DNA of 64,000 nucleotides from Cochlodiniinecator piscidefendens (GTDB lineage Bacteria; Pseudomonadota; Alphaproteobacteria; Rhodobacterales; Rhodobacteraceae): NCBI RefSeq assembly GCF_011326755.1, contig NZ_JAAOIE010000002.1, positions 434,001 to 498,000 on the forward strand, given 5' to 3'. Made by a program: the position numbers and the translations under genes. Below, piece by piece: positions 49,289 to 59,019 of the stretch. Numbering within the stretch: position 1 is the stretch's first letter; each line of letters starts with the position of its first letter. The notes under the pieces were generated by a model. That model was not told where the DNA came from and searched no databases. It was given only the letters and a program-made list of their open reading frames with translations.

Positions 49289-51610
49289 TTGCCTTCATTC
49301 TCAAATACGCTCGAGCAAGCGATCCATGCGGCACTCGCATTGGCCAACTCGCATCGCCACGAACTCGCTACCCTAGAACATCTTCTGTTTTCGTTGACAG
49401 AAGAACCAGACGCAATCCGCGTCATGCAAGCATGTAACGTCAATCTAGCTGAACTACGCCAAGCTCTGGCTGAGTTTATCGAAGATGATCTCACAACGTT
49501 GATCACGGATGTCGAAGGGTCTGAGGCCGTTCCAACGGCCGCCTTCCAACGCGTCATTCAGCGCGCGGCTATCCACGTTCAATCGTCAGGCCGCAGTGAA
49601 GTGGCCGGATCAAACGTCTTGGTCGCAATCTTTGCTGAACGCGAGTCAAACGCTGCGTTTTTCCTACAAGAACAGGAAATGACACGCTACGACGCCGTAA
49701 ACTACATCGCCCATGGCGTGGCCAAAGACCCTGATTTTGGCGAAAGCCGCCCTATCTCGGGCTCAGATGAATTTGACGAAGTTGTACAGCCAGCGGAAGA
49801 AGGCGAAAAGAAAGACAGCGCGCTTGCCAAATACTGCATCGATTTGAATGCAAAAGCGCGTGACGGTGATGTTGATCCGCTTATTGGGCGGGATCAAGAG
49901 GTTGAACGCTGTGTTCAAGTTCTATGCCGTCGTCGTAAAAACAATCCACTTCTTGTTGGGGATCCCGGCGTTGGGAAAACAGCAATTGCTGAGGGGCTCG
50001 CGTATAAAATAACACGCGGCGAGACACCTGAAATCCTAGCAGAAACAACCATCTATTCTTTAGATATGGGTGCCCTTCTCGCGGGGACACGTTACCGCGG
50101 GGATTTCGAAGAACGCCTAAAGGCAGTCATGACTGAAATGGAAAATCATGACGACGCTGTGTTGTTCATTGATGAAATCCACACGGTGATTGGTGCTGGC
50201 GCGACGTCTGGTGGTGCCATGGATGCGTCAAACTTGCTGAAACCTGCACTTCAGGGTGGCAAACTGCGTTGCATGGGCTCCACAACTTATAAAGAATTCC
50301 GCCAACATTTTGAAAAAGATCGCGCGCTGTCACGTCGTTTCCAAAAAATCGACGTCAGTGAGCCTTCTGTTGAGGATGCAATCAAAATTTTGCGTGGCCT
50401 AAAGCCCTATTTCGAAGAGCATCATTCGATCAAATATACAGCCGATGCGATCAAAACTGCGGTCGAATTGTCGGCACGTTATATTACAGATCGAAAACTC
50501 CCTGATAAGGCGATCGACGTGATCGACGAAGCAGGTGCTGCACAGCATTTGGTTGCTGAGAGCAAACGCCGCAAAACCATCGGCACTAAAGAAATCGAAG
50601 GTGTTGTCGCAAAGATCGCCCGTATCCCACCAAAGAACGTCTCGAAAGACGATGCTGAGGTGCTGCGTGATCTCGAAAAATCGCTCAAACGCGTAGTGTT
50701 TGGCCAAGACAATGCAATTGATGCCCTGTCGTCCGCGATCAAGTTGTCCCGCGCAGGGTTACGTGAGCCAGATAAACCCATCGGCAACTATCTGTTCGCT
50801 GGGCCAACGGGTGTGGGTAAAACTGAGGTTGCCAAGCAATTGGCCGACACACTGGGCGTCGAATTGTTGCGGTTTGACATGTCTGAATACATGGAAAAGC
50901 ACGCGGTATCGCGTCTAATTGGTGCCCCTCCCGGCTATGTCGGATTCGATCAGGGCGGCATGCTGACGGATGGTGTCGATCAACATCCACATTGTGTGTT
51001 GCTTTTGGATGAAATGGAAAAGGCACACCCGGATGTTTATAATATTCTGTTGCAGGTTATGGATCACGGTACGCTCACCGATCACAACGGGCGCACAGTC
51101 GATTTCCGCAACGTGATCTTGATCATGACATCAAATGCAGGTGCTTCTGAACAAGCCAAAGAAGCTGTTGGATTTGGACGAGATCGCCGCGAAGGCGAAG
51201 ATACTGCAGCCATTGAGCGCACCTTCACACCTGAGTTCCGCAATCGCCTCGACGCAGTGGTCAGCTTTGCACCACTACCCAAAGAGGTTATTTTGCAGGT
51301 TGTCGAGAAATTTGTGCTTCAACTCGAGGCGCAATTGATGGATCGCAATGTGTCTATCGAACTCACACGGGCCGCGGCAGAATGGTTAGCCAACGAAGGT
51401 TATGATGACAAAATGGGGGCGCGTCCATTGGGCCGTGTCATTCAGGAGCACATCAAAAAACCTCTGGCCGAAGAATTACTCTTCGGGAAGCTCGCCAAAG
51501 GCGGGTTGGTCAAGGTATCAGTCAAAGCTGGCAAACTGGATATCGAAGTTCTACCGCCTGAACAACGGCAACTTTCTGGTAAAACTCCACCGTTGCTCAC
51601 AGCTGAGTAA
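49289..51610 (+). CDS. clpA: ATP-dependent Clp protease ATP-binding subunit ClpA
   Basis: Hexameric AAA+ unfoldase that feeds ClpP. A 773-residue protein. The N-domain is followed by D1 with Walker A GDPGVGKT and D2 with Walker A GPTGVGKT. A VGF tripeptide precedes the IERTFTPEFRNRLD segment, where E. coli ClpA has its IGL ClpP-binding loop. The start is a TTG at 49289 with AAAGGAG about nine bases upstream; no ATG would keep the N-domain intact. clpS and clpP are not in the window. Confidence 0.96.
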   Translation: MPSFSNTLEQAIHAALALANSHRHELATLEHLLFSLTEEPDAIRVMQACNVNLAELRQALAEFIEDDLTTLITDVEGSEAVPTAAFQRVIQRAAIHVQSSGRSEVAGSNVLVAIFAERESNAAFFLQEQEMTRYDAVNYIAHGVAKDPDFGESRPISGSDEFDEVVQPAEEGEKKDSALAKYCIDLNAKARDGDVDPLIGRDQEVERCVQVLCRRRKNNPLLVGDPGVGKTAIAEGLAYKITRGETPEILAETTIYSLDMGALLAGTRYRGDFEERLKAVMTEMENHDDAVLFIDEIHTVIGAGATSGGAMDASNLLKPALQGGKLRCMGSTTYKEFRQHFEKDRALSRRFQKIDVSEPSVEDAIKILRGLKPYFEEHHSIKYTADAIKTAVELSARYITDRKLPDKAIDVIDEAGAAQHLVAESKRRKTIGTKEIEGVVAKIARIPPKNVSKDDAEVLRDLEKSLKRVVFGQDNAIDALSSAIKLSRAGLREPDKPIGNYLFAGPTGVGKTEVAKQLADTLGVELLRFDMSEYMEKHAVSRLIGAPPGYVGFDQGGMLTDGVDQHPHCVLLLDEMEKAHPDVYNILLQVMDHGTLTDHNGRTVDFRNVILIMTSNAGASEQAKEAVGFGRDRREGEDTAAIERTFTPEFRNRLDAVVSFAPLPKEVILQVVEKFVLQLEAQLMDRNVSIELTRAAAEWLANEGYDDKMGARPLGRVIQEHIKKPLAEELLFGKLAKGGLVKVSVKAGKLDIEVLPPEQRQLSGKTPPLLTAE

Positions 51611-51625
51611 AAGCATCACAACAAT

Positions 51626-51656
51626 AAAAAGCCCTGCCAATTCGACAGGGCTTTTT
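51626..51656. terminator. Bidirectional terminator after clpA
   Basis: A perfect stem AAAAAGCCCTG with CAGGGCTTTTT and a nine-base loop. It serves clpA and the convergent GNAT unit. Confidence 0.93.
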
Positions 51657-51678
51657 ACATACCTACGCTATAGCAAGG

Positions 51679-52161
51679 TTAGAGCTGCTTCACCAATCGA
51701 TGCAGTTCAACCCCTGCGTCATTATTCCCACTAACACCGGTGTCATGAAATCCTTCGCTCTGCCAAAATGCCCACCCTTTGGTGTTAACACCTGCCACCG
51801 CAAGATACAGCTTTTCGGCTAATCGCGCGCGCGCATCTGTCTCGGCACATTTCAATAATTGCCGACCATACCCCTGATCTCGAGATTTGGAATCCAACAA
51901 AAGCAATCCTAGATAGGCATCTCCATCTTCAGGAAAGCCAAAATGCAAAACGGAAATGCCCAGCAGTTGATCATTCAGGAACAAACCCCATTGGTGCGCA
52001 TTCGCGACGCAACAATTCGGCGGAACTTCGTTAAAGACAGCCTCGGCCTTATCTCGATTTGACGATAGATCACCCACAAGCTCCCAATAATCGGCCCCCC
52101 TACGGTTAAGATCTACAACACTTTCAAAATCGGCGTCTTTATCAAGTCTTCGAATATGCAT
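51679..52161 (-). CDS. GNAT-family N-acetyltransferase
   Basis: A 160-residue acetyltransferase. It has LGISVLHFGFPEDGDAYLGL, then LLLDSKSRDQGYGRQLLKCA as the acetyl-CoA loop (SRDQGYG in the QxxGxG/A position) and YLAVAGVNTKGWAFWQSEGF as the C-terminal core. The substrate is unknown. It starts one base after the stop of the DUF2087 gene. The longer frame upstream is only the overlap with that gene. Confidence 0.82.
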   Translation of the reverse strand: MHIRRLDKDADFESVVDLNRRGADYWELVGDLSSNRDKAEAVFNEVPPNCCVANAHQWGLFLNDQLLGISVLHFGFPEDGDAYLGLLLLDSKSRDQGYGRQLLKCAETDARARLAEKLYLAVAGVNTKGWAFWQSEGFHDTGVSGNNDAGVELHRLVKQL

Positions 52162-52162
52162 G

Positions 52163-52711
52163 TTACTCTTCTCGATCCAAACGCTGATTGGTGATCTTCT
52201 TGATAAGCTCGAGCGCATCTGCCGGAGGTCGCATTTCTTGGCGCTGATAGTCAGACCCATCAAGGTTTCGGCTGAGCAGTTTTAATCCGACAAGACTGCG
52301 CCGCAATAATGGCGCATCTCCGAAGCTGTGCAATTGGTTCAAACGCGCATTCACTTCACGTTCATGCAAAGACAACGCAGACGGAAAATCAGACCAAAGC
52401 GCCCAAAGGCATAGCTCTTGGACAGGTCGCCGGGAGGGCCAACGTATCATTTTTCCGTCATCAAAATGCTGCAAGCAACGCTCAATCAGTCGATGATCGA
52501 CGTTTTCATCAGGCTTTTCATCATTCAACCGCATTTGCGCTGAATGGGACGCCTTCATATGTTGATAATTGCGAAACCCTGCACCACGCGCGAGCATATT
52601 GAGCAGGCTCAAATGCGACGGCGGCCCATCATGTTCTTTCAATTGCTGGGAAACATTGCGCGCAAAACGCGATATATCAGGCGCGAAAAGCGAAATAGGG
52701 TCTTTAGACAT
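52163..52711 (-). CDS. DUF2087 domain-containing protein
   Basis: A 182-residue protein whose C-terminal half is a DUF2087 domain. Features are MIRWPSRRPVQELCLWALW, HEREVNARLNQLHSFGDAPL and LRRSLVGLKLLSRNLDGSDY. The N-terminal half looks helical, with IGNYQHMKASHS-like composition. DUF2087 often accompanies regulators or acetyltransferases, as with the GNAT downstream. The function is unknown. The 198 bases between it and priA hold nothing I can identify. Confidence 0.8.
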   Translation of the reverse strand: MSKDPISLFAPDISRFARNVSQQLKEHDGPPSHLSLLNMLARGAGFRNYQHMKASHSAQMRLNDEKPDENVDHRLIERCLQHFDDGKMIRWPSRRPVQELCLWALWSDFPSALSLHEREVNARLNQLHSFGDAPLLRRSLVGLKLLSRNLDGSDYQRQEMRPPADALELIKKITNQRLDREE

Positions 52712-52909
52712 ATTATGTCCTCAACGTGCCGTTAGACTGTCGCTGGCCGCTGACTTACGACTCGGCACTGGACAATTGTGTCAGATGCGGTCGAAAAAAT
52801 GGCAGGTTTAGCTTCCCATCTGGGACAGCGGCGCCTCGGGAACTGCCAACCAAGGAAAGATGTAACCAATTAATACATCTACCACAACGTTTTCCTGATA
52901 GGTCTACGA

Positions 52910-55105
52910 TCAGAAAAAGTTCTGAGGATCAATATCAATCGACAACCGCAAATTATTTGGCAATCGAAACTGCCCAACCCAAGCTGAAAGCGCCTTTTGG
53001 ATGTGAACCGTCTTATCCGCTTTTGCTAATAGCCGAACCCGGTGCCGCCCCCGGATACGCGCAATCGGCGCCGGAGCCGGACCAAATAACTGCACGCCTG
53101 CCGCACGCAGCGGCCCATCGTTGCGCGCCATTTCCCCGGCAAAATCAAAAACCTGCTGTACGTCTGGCGATGACAAAATAATGCCTGCCAAACGCCCAAA
53201 TGGGGGAACCCCGGCGACCTGCCGTTCGCCAGCTTCGGCATTCCAAAATGCCTCTTCATCTCCAGAAAGGATTGCACGAATGACCGGGTGTTCTGGTTGA
53301 TAGGTTTGCAGCAACGCAACGCCAGGCTTATCCGAACGCCCCGCACGACCGGCAACCTGACGCATCAACTGAAAACTGCGCTCCGCCGCCCGCAGATCAG
53401 AACCTTGCAAACCTAGATCAGCATCAATCACACCAACCAATGTGAGGTGTGGAAAATTATGCCCCTTGGCCACCAACTGCGTACCGATAATAATATCAGC
53501 ATTCCCTTCGGCGATCAGGTTAATTTGTTCTTTCAATGCGCGTGCCGATCCAAATAAATCGGATGACAAAACCGCAATACGTGCGTCTGGAAAGGCTTCT
53601 TTAGCTTCTTCAGCCAAACGTTCAACGCCCGGCCCAACAGGGGCCAATTTGCCCACAGCCTCGCACGATGGGCATTGCTCAGGCATGGGTTTACTTTCAC
53701 CGCACTGGTGGCACATCAACCTATTTTGAAACCGGTGTTCAACCATCCGCGCATCACAAAGGTCACAACCAATTTGATGCCCACATGCGCGACATACCGT
53801 CGTTGGTGCATAACCGCGACGATTGATGAACAACAGTGATTGTTCACCTTTTTGAATGCGAGTGTTTACAGATTTCTTTAACGTATCAGAAATCCATCGG
53901 CTGGGTGGTAACGTTTCACTTCGCATGTCGATAGCATGCATATCCGGTAAAACCGCAGCCCCATATCGCGATGTCAGATCAATCCGCTTGTACTTACCAG
54001 CCTCGGCGTTGGACCAACTTTCAAGCGAAGGTGTTGCAGAGGCCAACACGACCTGCGCAGAGCAGCAATTTGCCCGTAAAACAGCCATATCGCGCGCATT
54101 GTAGAGCGCGCCCTCTTCTTGCTTATAGGAACTATCGTGTTCTTCATCGACGACAATCAAGCCAAGATCACGAAACGGCAAAAACAGTGCGGATCGCGCA
54201 CCAATCACAAGGTCAACACCGCCCTGCCCCGCCATGCGCCACAGCCGCCGACGTTCCGTCATAGTCACCCCAGAATGCCATTCCCCCGGTGACGCTCCGA
54301 ACCGCTTTTCAACGCGAACCAAAAACTCCGCTGTTAAGGCAATTTCCGGTAAGAGAACAAGCGCCTGCCGCCCTTGGCGTAAACAGGCAGCGATGGCTTC
54401 CATGTAGACTTCGGTTTTGCCTGATCCCGTTACCCCCTTCAGCAGGGTGGTTCCATATGCCCCTGTGTTTACCGCAGTGCGCAGAGCCTCAGAGCCTGCA
54501 ATCTGATCCCCCATCAAATCAACGCCGCCATACTCTGGATCAAGCTTACGATAGGGCTGATCGCGCGGTGTATCTTCTTCAAGCACAGTACCAAGTTTGA
54601 CCAACCCCTTGACAACCGAGCTACTTGTATCCGCTTGATCAGCAAGTTCTTTAAGGGTGAAACTTAACCCACCATAGGCCCGCAGCACCCCAAGAACCCG
54701 CAGCCGCGCGTCTGTCATTCGATCAGGTTCGCTATCACCCAACCGGTATATTTTCTGCATCGACGGAGGATCACCCAACCCCGGAGCTCGCGTGGCGAGC
54801 CGCAGCATAGCAGAAGGCGGCGTGAGCGTATAATCCCCCGCACGTATCAAAAACTGACGCATTTCTTCGCGCATCGGGGCCACGTCCAGCACACGATTGG
54901 CCGCCCGGACTTTCTTTAGGTCATAACCGCCTTCGCCTGCTCCCCAGACAACACCCAGCACCTTGCGCGGTCCCAAAGGCACCTCAACATAGCTGCCGAT
55001 AAAACACCCGCCTTCGGGTACTTTGTAATCAAGGAAACGGTCTATCGGCTGTGCAGTCAGCACCGAAATCAATTGGCCTTGGGCAAAAAAGGAAAGATCA
55101 GCCAC
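52910..55105 (-). CDS. priA: Primosomal protein N' (replication restart helicase PriA)
   Basis: Recognises stalled forks and reloads the replicative helicase. A 731-residue protein. It begins SVLTAQPIDRFLDYKVPEGG (3'-end binding domain). The helicase core has Walker A GVTGSGKTEV and the DEEH box VVDEEHDSSY, and the zinc-binding cysteines CRACGHQIGCDLCD and CHQCGESKPMPEQCPSC are complete. I place the start at GTG 55105, which has AGGA seven bases upstream and gives the usual N-terminus. A GTG at 55144 lacks a ribosome site. It is divergent from the DUF484 gene. Confidence 0.96.
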   Translation of the reverse strand: MADLSFFAQGQLISVLTAQPIDRFLDYKVPEGGCFIGSYVEVPLGPRKVLGVVWGAGEGGYDLKKVRAANRVLDVAPMREEMRQFLIRAGDYTLTPPSAMLRLATRAPGLGDPPSMQKIYRLGDSEPDRMTDARLRVLGVLRAYGGLSFTLKELADQADTSSSVVKGLVKLGTVLEEDTPRDQPYRKLDPEYGGVDLMGDQIAGSEALRTAVNTGAYGTTLLKGVTGSGKTEVYMEAIAACLRQGRQALVLLPEIALTAEFLVRVEKRFGASPGEWHSGVTMTERRRLWRMAGQGGVDLVIGARSALFLPFRDLGLIVVDEEHDSSYKQEEGALYNARDMAVLRANCCSAQVVLASATPSLESWSNAEAGKYKRIDLTSRYGAAVLPDMHAIDMRSETLPPSRWISDTLKKSVNTRIQKGEQSLLFINRRGYAPTTVCRACGHQIGCDLCDARMVEHRFQNRLMCHQCGESKPMPEQCPSCEAVGKLAPVGPGVERLAEEAKEAFPDARIAVLSSDLFGSARALKEQINLIAEGNADIIIGTQLVAKGHNFPHLTLVGVIDADLGLQGSDLRAAERSFQLMRQVAGRAGRSDKPGVALLQTYQPEHPVIRAILSGDEEAFWNAEAGERQVAGVPPFGRLAGIILSSPDVQQVFDFAGEMARNDGPLRAAGVQLFGPAPAPIARIRGRHRVRLLAKADKTVHIQKALSAWVGQFRLPNNLRLSIDIDPQNFF

Positions 55106-55269
55106 ACTGCGGTCCTGAATAGGCCGGGAAACCCGGCAGGTCACCTAATTTTGCCGCCCTCTTTCGGCGGGGTCAACCTCTCAACCACATCCAGAGATTG
55201 CGCGCGGAATAATCATGGCCAAAAGTGCTAAATGTGGTGTATAAAGACAAAAAACAAAACGAGACAGGT

Positions 55270-55977
55270 ATGACGAGCAGCGCCCTTCTTGAATCAGATT
55301 TACGCGACCGGATTTTGTCCGACCCCAGCACCGTGCTGGAAGACCCCGAAATCATGCGTGCCCTTATCGCAACCAACCAAGCACAGATGGGCGGCAATGT
55401 CGTCGATTTGCGTGGCATCGCGATGGAGCGGTTAGAGGCCCGGCTGGACCGATTAGAAGACACACACAGGTCCGTCATTGCAGCGGCCTATGAAAATCTT
55501 GCTGGCACCAATCAAGTTCACCGTGCGATCCTGCGGATGCTAGACCCCGTCGAATTTGAAGGTTTCCTGAAAGATCTAGGCGGCGAAGTTGCCAATATTT
55601 TACGCGTCGATTCCGTCCGTTTGGTTTTAGAAACCGTTCAAAGCAAAGATGACCCTGCCGTTAAACGCCTCGGCGATGTCTTAAGCGTCGCGGAACCCGG
55701 ATTTATTCTGAATTATATCGGTGCACGCGAAGGCGCTGAACCACGTCAGGTCACATTACGTCAAATTCAACCCGACCAAGCCGAAATTTATGGCGAAAGC
55801 GGAAATTACATCCATTCCGAAGCAGCGCTGCTATTGGATTTTGGCGAAGGACGTCTGCCCGGTATGTTGTTGATGGGTTGCGAAGACCCTCATCACTTTA
55901 AACCGAACCAAGGCACCGACCTATTAGCGTTTTTCGCTGGCGTTTTTGAACGTACGATGCGCCGCTGGTTGTCGTGA
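55270..55977 (+). CDS. DUF484 family protein
   Basis: A 235-residue GAF-like protein. Features are LEDPEIMRALIATNQAQMGG, then VDLRGIAMERLEARLDRLED with a coiled-coil helix, and LLDFGEGRLPGMLLMGCEDP near the C-terminus. DUF484 genes lie next to xerC in many proteobacteria, as here with a GTGA overlap, and their role is not established. The ATG at 55270 is chosen because it starts the conserved part; the Shine-Dalgarno sequence is weak. Confidence 0.88.
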   Translation: MTSSALLESDLRDRILSDPSTVLEDPEIMRALIATNQAQMGGNVVDLRGIAMERLEARLDRLEDTHRSVIAAAYENLAGTNQVHRAILRMLDPVEFEGFLKDLGGEVANILRVDSVRLVLETVQSKDDPAVKRLGDVLSVAEPGFILNYIGAREGAEPRQVTLRQIQPDQAEIYGESGNYIHSEAALLLDFGEGRLPGMLLMGCEDPHHFKPNQGTDLLAFFAGVFERTMRRWLS

Positions 55978-56906
55978 TTGGCATAGCCCCAGCGGTACGT
56001 GACGCACTCGAAAATTGGCTTCTGGCGCAAAAGGCGTTGCGCGATATTTCCAACCACACCGTGAGTGCCTACCAAACGGACGTTTCCGGTTTCTTGGCCT
56101 TTTTGGCAGAACACCACGGCGGTGCTGCTGGCATGGCACAACTTAGGTCCGTTTCCATTTCCGATATGCGGGCATGGATGGCCAATGAACGCCGTCGGGG
56201 CGTTGCGGCCCGATCGCTGGCACGCGCTCTGTCCGCCGTAAAAAGCTTTTATCGTTGGCTATCGGATCGCGAACAATTTGACGCAACCGCCGTCCTTTCT
56301 ATCCGTGCACCAAAATTTCAAGGCAAGCTGCCACGACCACTACAAGTCGATGACGCTAAAGCTCTGATCGATACGGTTGAACTTCAATCAACAACCAATT
56401 GGGTTGCTTTACGGGATGTGGCTGTTGTTACCCTGCTATACGGCTGTGGTTTGCGCATTTCCGAAGCATTGGGTCTTACTGGCGCAGATCTTCCTATTGG
56501 TGAAAGCCTGCGTATCACGGGTAAAGGTAATAAAACGCGGATCGTTCCCGTCATTCCACAGGCACGTCAGGCAGTTGATCGCTACGTTGCCGCAGTTCCG
56601 TTTGATATGACGCCCGATAGCCGTATTTTTCGCGGAAAACGCGGAGGACCGCTCAGTCCCGGCGTCATCCAAAAGGCCGTCGCCCAAGCACGGATGCAAC
56701 TTGGCCTGCCAGCAACGGCAACACCACATGCTATGCGGCATTCCTTTGCGACTCATCTCTTGGGGGCCGGCGGAGATCTACGCACCATTCAAGAGTTACT
56801 AGGTCACGCCAGCCTTTCCACCACGCAGGTTTATACCGAAGTGGACCCTGCCCGCCTCATGGATGTCTACAACAACGCCCATCCGCGCGGTGAAGACGCG
56901 GATTAA
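55974..56906 (+). CDS. xerC: Tyrosine recombinase XerC
   Basis: Site-specific recombinase that resolves chromosome dimers at dif with XerD. A 310-residue protein. The catalytic set is Arg161 (YGCGLRISEAL), Lys184, His252 and Arg255 in HAMRHSFATHLLG, His278, and the nucleophile Tyr287 in TTQVYTEVD. The start is a GTG overlapping the DUF484 stop, so the two are coupled. No dif-like site is evident beside it. A role in phage integration is unlikely given the DUF484 context. Confidence 0.94.
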   Translation: MIGIAPAVRDALENWLLAQKALRDISNHTVSAYQTDVSGFLAFLAEHHGGAAGMAQLRSVSISDMRAWMANERRRGVAARSLARALSAVKSFYRWLSDREQFDATAVLSIRAPKFQGKLPRPLQVDDAKALIDTVELQSTTNWVALRDVAVVTLLYGCGLRISEALGLTGADLPIGESLRITGKGNKTRIVPVIPQARQAVDRYVAAVPFDMTPDSRIFRGKRGGPLSPGVIQKAVAQARMQLGLPATATPHAMRHSFATHLLGAGGDLRTIQELLGHASLSTTQVYTEVDPARLMDVYNNAHPRGEDAD

Positions 56907-56981
56907 CCTTTTAGTAAGGAAATCCGCACCCAATATCCAAAGCCTGTTGATTTAACCCCTGTTATCCTGCATGACGCAGAC

Positions 56982-57674
56982 ATGACACTCAAAGCCAAAG
57001 CCCTCCTCGTGCACCTTCTCACTGCGACCGGTGCTGTTTTCGCAATGCTGGCCATGCTGGCCGCCGTCGAAGAAGAATGGAGTCTGATGTTCCTTTGGCT
57101 GGTTGTAGCCTTTTTCGTTGATGGCATCGACGGACCGCTCGCCCGCAAATACGATGTCAAAACCAACGCGCCCATTTACGATGGGGTTTTGCTTGATCTA
57201 ATCATCGATTATCTGACTTACGTCTTTGTCCCAGCTTATGCACTCTTCAAATCAGGGTTACTTACAGGATGGACTGGATGGTTTTCAATTATCGTCATTA
57301 CCTTTGCCAGCGCCCTGTATTTTGCAGATACGCGCATGAAAACAAAAGACAATTCATTTTCTGGATTTCCCGGTTGCTGGAACATGTTGGTTCTCGTTTT
57401 ATTTGCAACCGCACCGAACCACTGGATCATTTTGGCGGTTGTTTGCATCATCGCTGTTTCCATGTTCTTGCCACTTAAGTTTATCCATCCGGTCCGTACA
57501 GAACGCTGGCGTTCGATTTCATTGCCAATCGCCATCGCCTGGACAGCCTTTGCAGGCTGGGCCGCATGGGTTGATTTCCACCCACAAAGCTGGGCGCTGT
57601 GGGGGCTTATCGCGACCTCGATCTATCTGCTTGGTGCCGGAATCGCACAGCAGGCGATTCCCCAACGCACCTAA
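56982..57674 (+). CDS. pcs: Phosphatidylcholine synthase (CDP-alcohol phosphatidyltransferase)
   Basis: A 230-residue inner-membrane enzyme that condenses choline with CDP-diacylglycerol. The CDP-alcohol motif reads DGIDGPLARKYDV and then YDGVLLDLIIDYLTYVFVPA, with the wider spacing typical of Pcs rather than PssA or PgsA. About eight membrane segments are visible. This enzyme is characteristic of alphaproteobacteria. It follows xerC by 75 bases and may be cotranscribed. Confidence 0.9.
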   Translation: MTLKAKALLVHLLTATGAVFAMLAMLAAVEEEWSLMFLWLVVAFFVDGIDGPLARKYDVKTNAPIYDGVLLDLIIDYLTYVFVPAYALFKSGLLTGWTGWFSIIVITFASALYFADTRMKTKDNSFSGFPGCWNMLVLVLFATAPNHWIILAVVCIIAVSMFLPLKFIHPVRTERWRSISLPIAIAWTAFAGWAAWVDFHPQSWALWGLIATSIYLLGAGIAQQAIPQRT

Positions 57675-57782
57675 AATATTCAGACCCAAACCAGACCGAT
57701 CCTTTCGGGTTGGGTAAAATCAAAAGATCGTGCAAAGTGGCGGTGGGATAGCAATCCTAACTATTGTTTTGGGTATCTTGAT

Positions 57783-58415
57783 ATGAGTAAACAACGCGAA
57801 ATCGTTTGGGTCAGCAACTGTATCTCAGACACGAGGCTGGTAAAGTATTTCATCTCTGATTTTTTTCAGATTGATGCCAACAAAGCCGCGAAAAATATGA
57901 ACCAGAATGAGGCTGGCTTTCCCATATCAAAGGAATATTTCCCCGAAAATCATTTCGCCGAGTACAAAGATAAAAAGTACAAAAAACTACCCGAAATTTT
58001 TAGCGCCGGTGGTTTTTGGATGGTCTCCGAGGCCTGTGCCGATGTGTTGCGACAGTTTGATCTTGGGGACGGAGCGCTTTACCCGACACAGCTTTTCCAA
58101 AATAATCGAACCACTCGGGTTGAAGGTGCGTATTATTGCATCAACTTTGGCAATCAAAAGCGCGCCTTTGCACCAGAGCATTCGCCTGAGGCGATGAAGC
58201 CTTATCCGAACCAGGACCTATGGAAATTACCCTTTGTTCTCAAAGACCGCGACATAGTTGTGAGTAAGGTTGCGCTAAAGGGGCCTGATCTATGGATCGA
58301 TCCTTTTTTACGGGGAGCATTGTTTTTAAGTGATCCATTGGTTCAGGCACTAAAGGCAGCCAAACTTACGCGCCCATTCGGGCCGCGAAAATGCAAGGTG
58401 CTCAGCGAAAACTGA
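57783..58415 (+). CDS. Hypothetical protein resembling the Imm11/DUF1629 immunity-like family
   Basis: A 210-residue protein without signal peptide. The pattern GGFWMVSEACADVLRQFDLG, with GALYPTQLFQNN and FLRGALFLSDPLVQALKAAK near the C-terminus, recalls the DUF1629/Imm11 group of predicted toxin-immunity proteins. I see no toxin gene beside it, so the assignment is tentative. The Shine-Dalgarno sequence is weak. The codon and residue make-up (many Lys, Asn, Phe) differs from its neighbours and may indicate transfer. Confidence 0.6.
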   Translation: MSKQREIVWVSNCISDTRLVKYFISDFFQIDANKAAKNMNQNEAGFPISKEYFPENHFAEYKDKKYKKLPEIFSAGGFWMVSEACADVLRQFDLGDGALYPTQLFQNNRTTRVEGAYYCINFGNQKRAFAPEHSPEAMKPYPNQDLWKLPFVLKDRDIVVSKVALKGPDLWIDPFLRGALFLSDPLVQALKAAKLTRPFGPRKCKVLSEN

Positions 58416-58436
58416 CAAACCAAGAAAAGCACACCC

Positions 58437-58904
58437 CTAAATCAATAACCCAGCAGCACCTTCGTGTTTCAGCAGAGTGACTTTCATTTCTACACCGCCT
58501 GCCCCGGAAAACCCACCTAGGTTTTGTGCACCAAGCACACGGTGGCATGGAATAATCACCGGAATAGGGTTCGCCCCACAGGCGTTTCCAACGGCCTGTG
58601 CAGATGCCCCAATTTGTTTGGCTATGTCCCCGTAGGTCAGTGTTTCGCCAAATGGGATCGCAAACATCGCGTCACACACCACACGTTGAAAATTGGTGCC
58701 CTCAACCCACATTGGCAAATCAAACTGCGTGAGCGTCCCGGCAAAATACGCATCCAACTGCGCGAGCCCGGCCCGTAACACCTCGGTCAATTCCCCTTTG
58801 GGCTTCGCATCCCACAACAATTGCGTGATCGCCCCGTTTTTCTCAACCAGACCGAGGTGGCCAATTGGGGTATGCGTTACGCCAATATTCGTTTGTATAT
58901 CCAT
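58437..58904 (-). CDS. ogt: Methylated-DNA-[protein]-cysteine S-methyltransferase
   Basis: Suicide DNA-repair protein that removes O6-methylguanine adducts. A 155-residue protein. The acceptor motif VIIPCHRVLG is complete (Cys120), and the helix-turn-helix region GETLTYGDIAKQIGASAQAV and the following GNACGANPIP are typical. It lacks the Ada N-terminal regulatory domain, so Ogt rather than Ada is likely. It stands alone between the hypothetical gene and the ileS terminator. Confidence 0.95.
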   Translation of the reverse strand: MDIQTNIGVTHTPIGHLGLVEKNGAITQLLWDAKPKGELTEVLRAGLAQLDAYFAGTLTQFDLPMWVEGTNFQRVVCDAMFAIPFGETLTYGDIAKQIGASAQAVGNACGANPIPVIIPCHRVLGAQNLGGFSGAGGVEMKVTLLKHEGAAGLLI

Positions 58905-58985
58905 CCTGCCAGAATGACAGAAACCAATGCGCAGACAAGGGGCTGCTGTTCCGAAACTTGCGCAATCAACACATGTACCGCCAAA

Positions 58986-59014
58986 TAAAAACCCCGGCGC
59001 TTGGCCGGGGTTTT
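58986..59014 (-). terminator. Terminator of ileS
   Basis: A stem AAAACCCCGGC with CCGGGGTTTT and a short loop (58987-59014), followed on the minus strand by T. Confidence 0.9.
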
Positions 59015-59019
59015 ATGGG

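Noticed and set aside
55974-56906. XerC gene as a phage or integron integrase with an attachment site
   Set aside because: It overlaps DUF484 and sits in a core neighbourhood; no direct repeats, tRNA or mobile genes are nearby.
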